Source: Thioalkalivibrio sp. ALJT (GTDB lineage Bacteria; Pseudomonadota; Gammaproteobacteria; Ectothiorhodospirales; Ectothiorhodospiraceae). From it: a stretch of 64,000 nucleotides of DNA. Positions 1 to 6,156 of this stretch are shown here, in pieces; positions within the stretch are counted from its first letter, which is position 1; each line of letters begins with the position of its first letter. The notes below the pieces were generated by a model, which saw only the letters and a program-made list of their open reading frames with translations, made no database searches and had not been told where the DNA came from. Both the position numbers and the translations under genes were made by a program. The stretch is taken from NCBI RefSeq assembly GCF_000381825.1, contig NZ_KB907130.1, positions 1 through 64,000 of the forward strand, read 5' to 3'.

Positions 1-1
1 G

Positions 2-340
2 GATCTCGACGTTCATCTCATCATGGACAACTACGGCACCCACAAAACCGAAAAAGTGCGTGCGTGGTTCGCTGCGCGGCCGCGTTACCATGTGCACTTC
101 ACGCCCACCTCGGCGTCATGGATCAACTTGGTTGAACGCTTCTTCGCGCTCATCTCGGAACGCTGGATCAAACGCGGTTCGCATCGCAGCACTCGGGAAC
201 TCGAGGATTCCATCCGCGAATACCTGGAGACATACAACGATGAACCCCGACCGTTCATCTGGCGCAAAACCGCCGACCATATCATCGCCTCCATCGCCCG
301 TGTAAGCGAGCGCCTCAATAATACTTCGAACTATTGTTAA
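2..340 (+). CDS. IS630-family transposase, C-terminal part
   Basis: The reading frame is already open at the window edge, so the gene begins upstream. The visible part is the C-terminal half of a DDE transposase of the IS630/Tc1-mariner group. DNYGTHK carries the second catalytic Asp, and SWINLVERFF carries the Glu about 35 residues later. The frame ends with TAA. A first catalytic Asp and an N-terminal helix-turn-helix would lie outside the window, so I cannot tell whether the copy is intact. It lies beside the scar of an old integrative element and a tRNA gene, a usual place for mobile DNA. Family assignment is firm; activity is unknown. Confidence 0.85.
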   Translation, partial: DLDVHLIMDNYGTHKTEKVRAWFAARPRYHVHFTPTSASWINLVERFFALISERWIKRGSHRSTRELEDSIREYLETYNDEPRPFIWRKTADHIIASIARVSERLNNTSNYC

Positions 341-403
341 GGGGCACTAGGGCGCTGGGACTGGTGTAAAGGCCCCCCTGCGAGTGGCGCGTTGTGGTGC
401 AGG

Positions 404-427
404 TTGGTCACAGAATTGGTCACAGGA
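404..427. repeat. Tandem 12-bp repeat, probable remnant integrase arm sites
   Basis: Two direct copies of TTGGTCACAG start at 404 and 416, exactly 12 bp apart. Phage-type integrases often bind paired arm sites of this kind near an attachment site. The repeat lies just outside the duplicated tRNA-Arg 3' end at 484-510. The 12-bp spacing equals that of the arm-like repeats in the intact element at 24308, 29299 and 35381. No integrase gene remains nearby. Confidence 0.5.
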
Positions 428-447
428 CTTCCGAAGCCGCAAACGAA

Positions 448-483
448 AAAGGGACCAGCGACTGTAAGTCACTGATCCCTTTC
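448..483 (-). terminator. Hairpin, old terminator copy beside duplicated tRNA end
   Basis: AAAGGGA pairs with TCCCTTT, followed by CAG/CTG and GAC/GTC steps separated by single mismatches. The T-rich flank on the minus strand is typical of an intrinsic terminator. It stands in the same position relative to the duplicated tRNA end (484-510) as the perfect terminator at 634-665 does to tRNA-Arg. Confidence 0.5.
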
Positions 484-510
484 TCTGGAATATGGCGCGC
501 CCGGAAGGAT
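484..510. repeat. Direct repeat of the tRNA-Arg 3' end (attachment-site scar)
   Basis: These 27 bases are identical to 665-691, where bases 674-691 are the 3' end of tRNA-Arg. A duplicated tRNA 3' end is the classic trace of site-specific integration. The two copies are only 181 bp apart, so most of the former element has been lost. No other feature explains the repeat. Confidence 0.6.
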
Positions 511-600
511 GGCGGCGACGCTGCGCGTCTTGCCTTTCCGGGTGTCGGCCCTGGGCCGACACGTTCCTCGCTGCGCTCGGGATCGAACCGGATTGTTTAC

Positions 601-614
601 GGAGGTTCGAATCC
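601..614 (+). other. T-arm-like tRNA fragment
   Basis: GGAGGTTCGAATCC on the plus strand resembles a T arm, but no acceptor, D or anticodon arm is found upstream. It lies directly before the tRNA-Arg terminator. Confidence 0.35.
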
Positions 615-633
615 TTTGGGGTTTGGATCAACG

Positions 634-665
634 AAAAAGGGCACCCGAACGTGGGTGCCCTTTTT
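634..665 (-). terminator. Intrinsic terminator of tRNA-Arg
   Basis: A perfect 13-bp stem (634-646 with 653-665) encloses a 6-base loop and ends in a T run on the minus strand. It sits 8 bases beyond the tRNA-Arg CCA end. The symmetric A and T flanks mean it could also stop plus-strand transcription. Confidence 0.85.
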
Positions 666-673
666 CTGGAATA

Positions 674-750
674 TGGCGCGCCCGGAAGGATTCGAACCTC
701 CGACCACCTGGTTCGTAGCCAGGTACTCTATCCAGCTGAGCTACGGGCGC
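674..750 (-). tRNA. tRNA-Arg (anticodon ACG)
   Basis: Read on the minus strand, 77 bases fold as a complete tRNA with CCA encoded. The acceptor GCGCCCG pairs with CGGGCGC, the anticodon stem CCTGG/CCAGG holds loop CTACGAA (anticodon ACG), and the T loop is TTCGAAT. It decodes CGU/CGC/CGA after A-to-I editing. Its 3' end is duplicated at 493-510, showing past use as an integration site. Confidence 0.95.
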
Positions 751-831
751 TTCGTCTGAAGGCGCGCATTATCGCGATTGCCTTCGAGGGATGCAAGCCG
801 TAGGAACGGATTCTTTGTCTTTCGCTGGTTT

Positions 832-1539
832 TCAGGGCCGTGGAATGGGGTGGTAGGGCGTGTTGCGAACCTGGTCATGCTCGACCATGCGGTAGTGGAT
901 GAAATCGTCCTTGTCGTGGAAGTGGAGGAACGGATTGCCGGCATCTTGTTCTTCCAGGGTGGATTCGGCCTTGTCGGCGTAGTTGTGGCCCGGGTGGATG
1001 CAGGTATGCGCCGGCAGGCCTTCGCGCAGTCCGTTCAGGGTGTGGAACATCTGTTCCGGGTCACCGCCCTCGAGGTCGCAGCGACCGCAGCCGAAGACGA
1101 ACAGGGTGTCACCGGTGATGAGGTCGTCGCCCGCGGGCATGTGGAAGCAGGCGGAGCCCGGTGTGTGGCCGGGTGTGTGCAGGAAGCGGATCTCGGTATC
1201 GCCCAGGCGCATCGAATCGCCGCCGTGGTGCAGTTCCGGGCGTTCCAGTCGCTTGCCCCAGAATTCTGCCTCCGGTTTCAGCAGATGGAGGCGCGCGTTC
1301 GGGTAGTGTTCGAGGATGGCCTCGACTCCGTTGATGTGATCGTGATGACTATGGGTTAGCAGGATGTCGGAGATGGCGACGTCGTTTTCGCGCGCCTGGC
1401 GGAGGATCGCCTCGGGTTCCCAGGCCGGATCGACCACGGCGCCGCGCCGACTGGCGCGATCTTCGATCAGGTATACGAAGTTCTCCATGGGGCCAAGTTC
1501 CTGGCGGTGGATGCGATAGGGCAGGGCATTGCGGTCCAT
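832..1539 (-). CDS. MBL-fold hydrolase, glyoxalase II-like
   Basis: This is a 235-residue metallo-beta-lactamase-fold protein. The metal-binding motif THSHHDH is near residue 63; further ligands are seen in LHTPGHTPGS, GDTLF and HPGHNY. The string GCGRCDLEGGDPEQMFHTL resembles hydroxyacylglutathione hydrolases, which cleave S-lactoylglutathione to lactate in methylglyoxal detoxification. Related persulfide dioxygenases share the fold, so thiol-ester hydrolysis is the likely but not the only activity. I chose the ATG at 1539 because GGAG stands just upstream; the frame stays open further upstream. It is transcribed alone, toward tRNA-Arg. Confidence 0.8.
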   Translation of the reverse strand: MDRNALPYRIHRQELGPMENFVYLIEDRASRRGAVVDPAWEPEAILRQARENDVAISDILLTHSHHDHINGVEAILEHYPNARLHLLKPEAEFWGKRLERPELHHGGDSMRLGDTEIRFLHTPGHTPGSACFHMPAGDDLITGDTLFVFGCGRCDLEGGDPEQMFHTLNGLREGLPAHTCIHPGHNYADKAESTLEEQDAGNPFLHFHDKDDFIHYRMVEHDQVRNTPYHPIPRP

Positions 1540-1919
1540 CGGCGGATCTCCGTGAAGCATGTGGTGTTGGGCAGGGTCCTGACGGACCATCCTGTGCCGA
1601 GACGGTGCCCGATGCCAAATTTCGGGTGGTTCGGCAATGCCTCCGCTCGCGTCGTATCGGCCATGCGGGACAGGTCGCGCCCGAACGCCTCGATCCGGGT
1701 TCACCGTATACCCCGGACCGATCCGTTCAGGAGCCGGTAGCGCAGGTTTTCCGCTTGATCTTCCGGTAGCGTCGGTTGTGGGCTGATTCGGACACGGGTC
1801 TCCCTAATGGTTTTGCGGTGGATGCTGTGAAGTGCATGCGTGTGAACTAGAGTTGGGTAGGGGAAATGCCCCGGGCATGGGGTCCGGGGCGCCCCGTCCA
1901 CCTGAATCGGGAGTGTGTA
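1540..1919. other. Intergenic region between divergent genes
   Basis: This region must hold the promoters of the hydrolase gene (minus) and the DUF302 gene (plus). I see no clear -35/-10 pair, repeat or RNA gene. The minus-strand frame that remains open here is upstream of the preferred hydrolase start and has no family resemblance. Confidence 0.4.
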
Positions 1920-2438
1920 ATGAAAGTAATGATTGTGGCCGGACTGTTGGCGTTGTTGTCGTTTCCTGTGGCGGCATCGGATGCGGGAGAGTTTGAGGGG
2001 CTTGACCGTGAGACGCTGCAGCAGATGGTGCGGCACAGTGCGGAGCTTGTGCGGATCGAAGACGGTGTGTCGATCGATGAGGCGATCGAGTCCATGAAGC
2101 TGCGGGCGAATCTGCGCAACTTCCAGGAAGTGGCCGATCTGCCGCTGTCGGATCAGGTGCAGGCCATGGGGGGTGAGGGCAATTACATGCGTATCCTTGC
2201 CTTCTGCGATGCGCTGATCGCCAATCAGATGGTGCAGCACGACATCATCTTTGCCAGCTTCCTGCCGTGCCGTATTGCGGTCGTGGAGGATGACGAAGGT
2301 CAGGGCTGGATCGTCACCACCAACATGGACATGATGATGCACGCGACGGATCTCCCCGAGGATCTCGAGGCGACCGCGCGCGAGGTGCGCGATACGATTT
2401 ACAGCATCGTCGAGGCGGGCCGTACGGGCGACTTCTGA
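1920..2438 (+). CDS. Secreted DUF302-family protein
   Basis: This is a 172-residue protein with a clear signal peptide (MKVMIVAGLLALLSFPVAAS), so it acts in the periplasm. The body matches the pattern of DUF302 proteins, with ILAFCDALIANQMVQHD followed by FLPCRIAVVED. Members are small alpha/beta proteins of unknown function, often found in sulfur- and metal-oxidising bacteria. I prefer the ATG at 1920 over an upstream start at 1866 because it begins the signal peptide. A strong terminator follows 14 bases after the stop, so the gene is a single transcription unit. Biochemical role unknown. Confidence 0.75.
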   Translation: MKVMIVAGLLALLSFPVAASDAGEFEGLDRETLQQMVRHSAELVRIEDGVSIDEAIESMKLRANLRNFQEVADLPLSDQVQAMGGEGNYMRILAFCDALIANQMVQHDIIFASFLPCRIAVVEDDEGQGWIVTTNMDMMMHATDLPEDLEATAREVRDTIYSIVEAGRTGDF

Positions 2439-2452
2439 GGCCCTGATACAGG

Positions 2453-2490
2453 AACGCCCGCGGCCCTTTGGGGCGCGGGCGTTGTTTTTT
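2453..2490 (+). terminator. Intrinsic terminator of the DUF302 gene
   Basis: ACGCCCGCG pairs with CGCGGGCGT around a short loop and is followed by TTGTTTTTT. It lies between convergent genes. Confidence 0.85.
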
Positions 2491-2554
2491 GGTCTGTTGT
2501 TCTCGGGCCGGATCGGCTGCGCCTTCTTCCTGCGCGTGCAACGATCGCCCCGAT

Positions 2555-4507
2555 CTAGCCGTTTGCAGCCTTGCGCTTGATCATCAGCGTGCCGTCCGCA
2601 CGTGATGCGGCCGTCTTGCGGGAACCCGGGGTCTTCCCGGCGGGGCGTTTTCCTGCCGCGGCATAGGCGGGGCGCTTGTGACTGGCGGGCGCCGGTCCGC
2701 GTTTTGCGCCTGCGGGTTTACGGAAGGCCTTCGGCTTGCCCTGTGGTGCGGGCTTTTCGCTGCGTGTGCCGGTGGTCTTGCGCGGCGCCGGTTTGCGCGT
2801 GTCGGCCTGGCTGACGGTCTGGCCCGGACGGGGCGCCTGGCGGGTCAGCTCCAGCTTGCGATTGGCTACGTGGATGTTGCCCAGGCGGCGGATCGACGCA
2901 TCGTCCAGCGAGGCGGGAAGGTCCACGTGGCTGTGGTCGTCGCGCAGACCGATCCGGCCGATATCGCGACCGTTCAGGCCCCCTTCGTTCGCCAGCGCAC
3001 CGACGATGGCACCCGGTGCCACGCCGTTATTGCGCCCCACGGGCATGTAGTAGCGCACCATGTCGGCTTCCGGTTCGCGATCCTTGCCGCGTGACGGACG
3101 CTCACCCCGGGGGCGGTTTTCGCGGCGGCTGTTGCCGCGCTCGGAATAGGGCGCACGGGCAGCGGCCAGCACAGGATCGGCCCCATTCCGGGCGTTGGCG
3201 TCCAGCGGGCTGCCGGCGGTTGCAAGGGCGATCAGGGCGGTGGCGAGTTCCCGTTCGGTGGCCCCGGTAGCGGCCAGCAGGCGCTCCACCAGCGCGGCGT
3301 GGGTGGTGGCGGACTCGGTACCCAGCAGGGCCTGTACGCGTTCGGCAAAGCGCGCCTCGCGGCGGGCCTGCACGGCCTGGCGATCAGGAACAGACTGTTC
3401 GCGCACTGGCTTTCCGGTCAGGCGTTCGATGTCGCGCAGCATACGGCGTTTGCGCGGTTCCAGGAACAGGATGGCGCGGCCCTTGCGGCCGGCGCGGCCG
3501 GTGCGGCCGATGCGATGGACGTAGACCTCGGCATCGCCCGGCGCGTCGAAGTTGAAGACGTGACTGATGCGCGGGACATCAATACCGCGGGCGGCCACGT
3601 CGGTCGCGACGATCACGTCCAGACGGCCATCGCGCAGATCGCTGACCACGCGTTCGCGCTCGCCCTGTTCCATGTCGCCATTCAGGGCCGAGGCGGCAAT
3701 GCCGGCCTGCCCGAGGGCGTCCGCGATCTCGACCGTGGAGGCCTTGGTGCGGGCGAAGACGACGGCGCCATCCAGGGCGTCCTCGGTCTCCATCAGGCGG
3801 GTCAGGGCCTCCAGCTTGTGGCGGGCGTCCACCAGGCAGTAGCTCTGGTCGATGTCGGTGCCTGCCTCGTTGCCGGCGCCAATCTTGATCTCTTCCGGTT
3901 CGCGCATGTGGCGGTGCGCAATGCGGCGGATCGGGGCCGGCATGGTGGCCGAGAAGAGTGTGGTCTGACGGGTGTCGGGCGTCTGTTCGAGGATCCATTC
4001 GATCTCCTCGACGAAGCCCATGCGCAGCATCTCGTCGGCCTCGTCCAGCACGACGACCCGCAGGGTATCGAGACTCAACGTGCCGCGTTTGATGTGATCC
4101 ACCACCCGGCCGGGCGTACCCACCACGATCTGCGGGCCCCGGCGCAGGGCGCGCAGTTGTTCGCCCATGGGCTGGCCACCGTAGACGGGCAGGACATCGA
4201 TGCCGTCGAAACCGGCGGCGAATTCGGTCAGTGCGCCGGCGACCTGATTGGCCAGTTCGCGGGTCGGGGCCAGCACCAGTGCCTGGGGAACGCGCTGGGC
4301 GGCGTCGATCAGGTCGATCAGCGGCAGGCCGAAGGCGCCGGTCTTGCCGGTGCCGGTCTGGGCCTCGCCCAGGACATCACGACCCTCCAGCAGGGCCGGA
4401 ATGCACGCGGCCTGTACCGGGGTCGGGTTGGAGAAGCCCATATTCGACAGGGCACGGACCAGCGACTCGGAAAGCCCGAGCTGGGAGAAGGAGGGGGAAT
4501 CGGACAT
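2555..4507 (-). CDS. deaD: DEAD-box ATP-dependent RNA helicase
   Basis: The protein has 650 residues with all core helicase motifs: Q motif FSNPTPVQ, Walker A AQTGTGKT, PTRELA, DEAD in LDEADEML, SAT, ARGIDVP and HRIGRTGRAG. After the two RecA domains comes a DbpA-type RNA-binding domain (about residues 475-550), starting MVRYYMPVGRNNG, as in CsdA/DeaD. A Lys/Arg/Pro-rich tail of about 90 residues follows. Members unwind structured RNA in ribosome assembly, mRNA decay and cold adaptation. Length and domain order match DeaD. It is transcribed alone from the AT-rich promoter at 4574-4601. Confidence 0.93.
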   Translation of the reverse strand: MSDSPSFSQLGLSESLVRALSNMGFSNPTPVQAACIPALLEGRDVLGEAQTGTGKTGAFGLPLIDLIDAAQRVPQALVLAPTRELANQVAGALTEFAAGFDGIDVLPVYGGQPMGEQLRALRRGPQIVVGTPGRVVDHIKRGTLSLDTLRVVVLDEADEMLRMGFVEEIEWILEQTPDTRQTTLFSATMPAPIRRIAHRHMREPEEIKIGAGNEAGTDIDQSYCLVDARHKLEALTRLMETEDALDGAVVFARTKASTVEIADALGQAGIAASALNGDMEQGERERVVSDLRDGRLDVIVATDVAARGIDVPRISHVFNFDAPGDAEVYVHRIGRTGRAGRKGRAILFLEPRKRRMLRDIERLTGKPVREQSVPDRQAVQARREARFAERVQALLGTESATTHAALVERLLAATGATERELATALIALATAGSPLDANARNGADPVLAAARAPYSERGNSRRENRPRGERPSRGKDREPEADMVRYYMPVGRNNGVAPGAIVGALANEGGLNGRDIGRIGLRDDHSHVDLPASLDDASIRRLGNIHVANRKLELTRQAPRPGQTVSQADTRKPAPRKTTGTRSEKPAPQGKPKAFRKPAGAKRGPAPASHKRPAYAAAGKRPAGKTPGSRKTAASRADGTLMIKRKAANG

Positions 4508-4573
4508 CGGGGGTACTCACACAGGCCGGAAACAGAGGCCCGGCGAAAATCGGATGGCAAATGCCAAGCAAAT

Positions 4574-4601
4574 ATTGTACACGAATCAGGCGCGTAACAA
4601 A
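4574..4601 (-). promoter_or_regulatory. Probable sigma-70 promoter of deaD
   Basis: On the minus strand a -10 TACAAT (4579-4574) is preceded by TTTGTT (4601-4596) at a 16-bp spacing, in an unusually AT-rich patch. The transcript would have a leader of roughly 60 bases before the deaD ATG. Confidence 0.5.
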
Positions 4602-4909
4602 CGAGAATTTCAACATTTTTCGTGCAAGCCGCCAGAAGCAATGGATTCGCGGGGCCTGACCGCCAGTGAGAAGGCGGCGGGTCGGCGGTCACGGAGATCG
4701 CGGCGAGCATCCGCTGGCGGTCGCTTTCGGCCGAGTCGTGTGGGAAGCGCCTGCTCTCTGGTTACGCCCCTAATGACCGCGGCGACAGACTGTCGATCAC
4801 ATCCGGATTCGGGCGTATGTCGCGCGCCCTGGCGCGGATGTTCCGGTGGTGTCGGTCGAGGCGGTTTCTGGCCAGAGCCTTAGCGGCGAGCCGCATGCGG
4901 CAGGAAACA

Positions 4910-4949
4910 GTACCCGGGCAGGCCCCTTGATCAGGCCCTGCCCGGGTAC
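4910..4949. other. Perfect 13-bp hairpin
   Basis: GTACCCGGGCAGG (4910-4922) is exactly complementary to 4937-4949 around a 14-base loop. It has no T run, so it is not a standard intrinsic terminator. It lies downstream of the lipoate ligase gene and inside the gene-free stretch 4602-5042. Confidence 0.55.
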
Positions 4950-5001
4950 GAGCGGTGTGGAACGGTCTGTCATCGCAGACACAACGGCCGGGGTTGCCCC
5001 A

Positions 5002-5024
5002 GGGCGATGACCCGCCCGTTTTTT
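5002..5024 (+). terminator. Terminator-like stem with T run
   Basis: A 5-bp GC stem with a 6-base loop is followed by GTTTTTT on the plus strand. The neighbouring genes on both sides are on the minus strand, so its transcript is unknown. Confidence 0.4.
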
Positions 5025-5042
5025 ACCGGCGCGCCGGGCCGC

Positions 5043-6122
5043 TCAGTGAGGTTCGCGGTGGACACAGGCCAGGATCGCGGTGGCAATGTCGGCCGGTTCG
5101 ATACCCGGCGCGTCCAGGCCGATCTCCTGGACGCAGGCGGCTGCGGTGGCTTGCAGTGCCTCCATCTCCAGCGGTTGACCGTGCAGGGCCTCGGCAATGC
5201 GATCCATGCCGTCTTCCGGGAAGACCGTGAAATCGCCGGACAGCAGGAGATCGGCGATGTGGTCGTCCTTTTCCATCAGCTGAGCACGGATCAGGCCGCC
5301 GGGCGCCTTGTGGGCCCCCTCGGTCAGGTGGGTGCCGGCGGCGATCTTTACGCCCATCTCCACGAATTTACGGCCCTTGCGGTAGGTCCATTCGGGGTCG
5401 GTGAGCTCGGCCATCTGTGCCTCGATGGCGGCGGTCTCCTCGGCGCCGGGCTCGCTGATCTCGACCTCGACGTCGAGATCGCTGGCCACCCGTTTCAGGA
5501 AGGCCTCGCGCACGGTCTCGCGGGCCGGCATCTCGCCGAGTTCGCGGGACAGCGTGGTGATGTAGTCCTCCATGCCGGCGCGCAGCTTGTCGCGGAATTT
5601 CTCCGACGGCACCTTGAGGCAGCGCGCCATGGTGGCGGTGTCGAAGTCGAACATGAAGCTGCCGACCATCACCGTTGCGTTGCCGATACTCGCCGCACCC
5701 GTGCCGCCGATCTTGCGGCCGTTCACGTGGATGTCGTTGACCGGACGGAAGGTCGCGTTCACGCCCAGGTCCTGATAGGTGTTGATCACCGGGTCGATGA
5801 ACTTCCTGTAGATATCCGAGACGATCCGCGGTGCCTTTGCCGACGGATAGATGAAGTGAAAGAACATCTGGTTGTGGTCCAGATAGACCGCACCGCCGCC
5901 GACGTGACGGCGGATGATGGGCAGGTTCTGCTCTTTGCAGAAGTCCTCGTCCGCCTCCAGGGCGATCTCCTGGTGCAGGCCCACGCAGACGTAGGGATCG
6001 TCCGGGTTGACCAGGGTGAGCACCGGGTCGTCGTCCTTGCCCATGGCCTCGGCGATGCCGTGGTAGACGGCCTGGGAGCGCACGGCCGGTTGCTGGCCGA
6101 AGTCGATTACGCGTAAACGCAT
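5043..6122 (-). CDS. lplA: Lipoate-protein ligase
   Basis: This 359-residue protein has the hallmarks of the biotin/lipoate ligase fold: RRHVGGGAVYLDHNQMFFHF (lipoate-binding RRxxGGGxVxHD-type motif), then NDIHVNGRKIGGTGA with the adenylate-binding Lys, and VMVGSFMFDF. It would activate lipoate with ATP and attach it to lysines of 2-oxoacid dehydrogenase E2, GcvH or lipoate-binding proteins. The C-terminal ~100 residues match the accessory domain of LplA-length enzymes. The start at 6122 follows AAGGAAA and lies 34 bp after the TonB receptor stop, suggesting one operon. Whether it serves the sulfur-oxidation lipoate-binding proteins cannot be decided here. Confidence 0.85.
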   Translation of the reverse strand: MRLRVIDFGQQPAVRSQAVYHGIAEAMGKDDDPVLTLVNPDDPYVCVGLHQEIALEADEDFCKEQNLPIIRRHVGGGAVYLDHNQMFFHFIYPSAKAPRIVSDIYRKFIDPVINTYQDLGVNATFRPVNDIHVNGRKIGGTGAASIGNATVMVGSFMFDFDTATMARCLKVPSEKFRDKLRAGMEDYITTLSRELGEMPARETVREAFLKRVASDLDVEVEISEPGAEETAAIEAQMAELTDPEWTYRKGRKFVEMGVKIAAGTHLTEGAHKAPGGLIRAQLMEKDDHIADLLLSGDFTVFPEDGMDRIAEALHGQPLEMEALQATAAACVQEIGLDAPGIEPADIATAILACVHREPH

Positions 6123-6156
6123 AGCGGTTTCCTTGTCCTGTTCGTGAGGCAGTCGT

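Larger units (their letters stand above)
341..673. other. Non-coding stretch: old integration scar
   Basis: No convincing gene lies here. The stretch holds the 12-bp tandem repeat (404-427), the old hairpin (448-483), the duplicated tRNA end (484-510), a plus-strand T-arm-like fragment GGAGGTTCGAATCC (601-614) and the tRNA-Arg terminator. Frames that are open across it run through tRNA remnants and were left out. Confidence 0.6.
4602..5042. other. Gene-free stretch, possible non-coding transcript
   Basis: No convincing protein gene is seen. The stretch contains the perfect hairpin 4910-4949 and, on the plus strand, a short stem GGGCG/CGCCC ending in a T6 run (5002-5024), which looks like an intrinsic terminator. 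No plus-strand gene precedes that terminator, so an unannotated small RNA is possible. Confidence 0.35.

Noticed and set aside
394-803. Small plus-strand open frames across the tRNA-Arg region
   Set aside because: They read through tRNA remnants and terminators; peptides such as RPEGFEPPTTWF are typical of a translated tRNA.
4910-4949. Intrinsic terminator of lplA
   Set aside because: The stem is strong but no T run follows on the minus strand.
5043-6122. Part of an sHdr sulfur-oxidation cluster
   Set aside because: No hdr, lbpA or lipS genes are in the neighbourhood; only the TonB receptor is linked.
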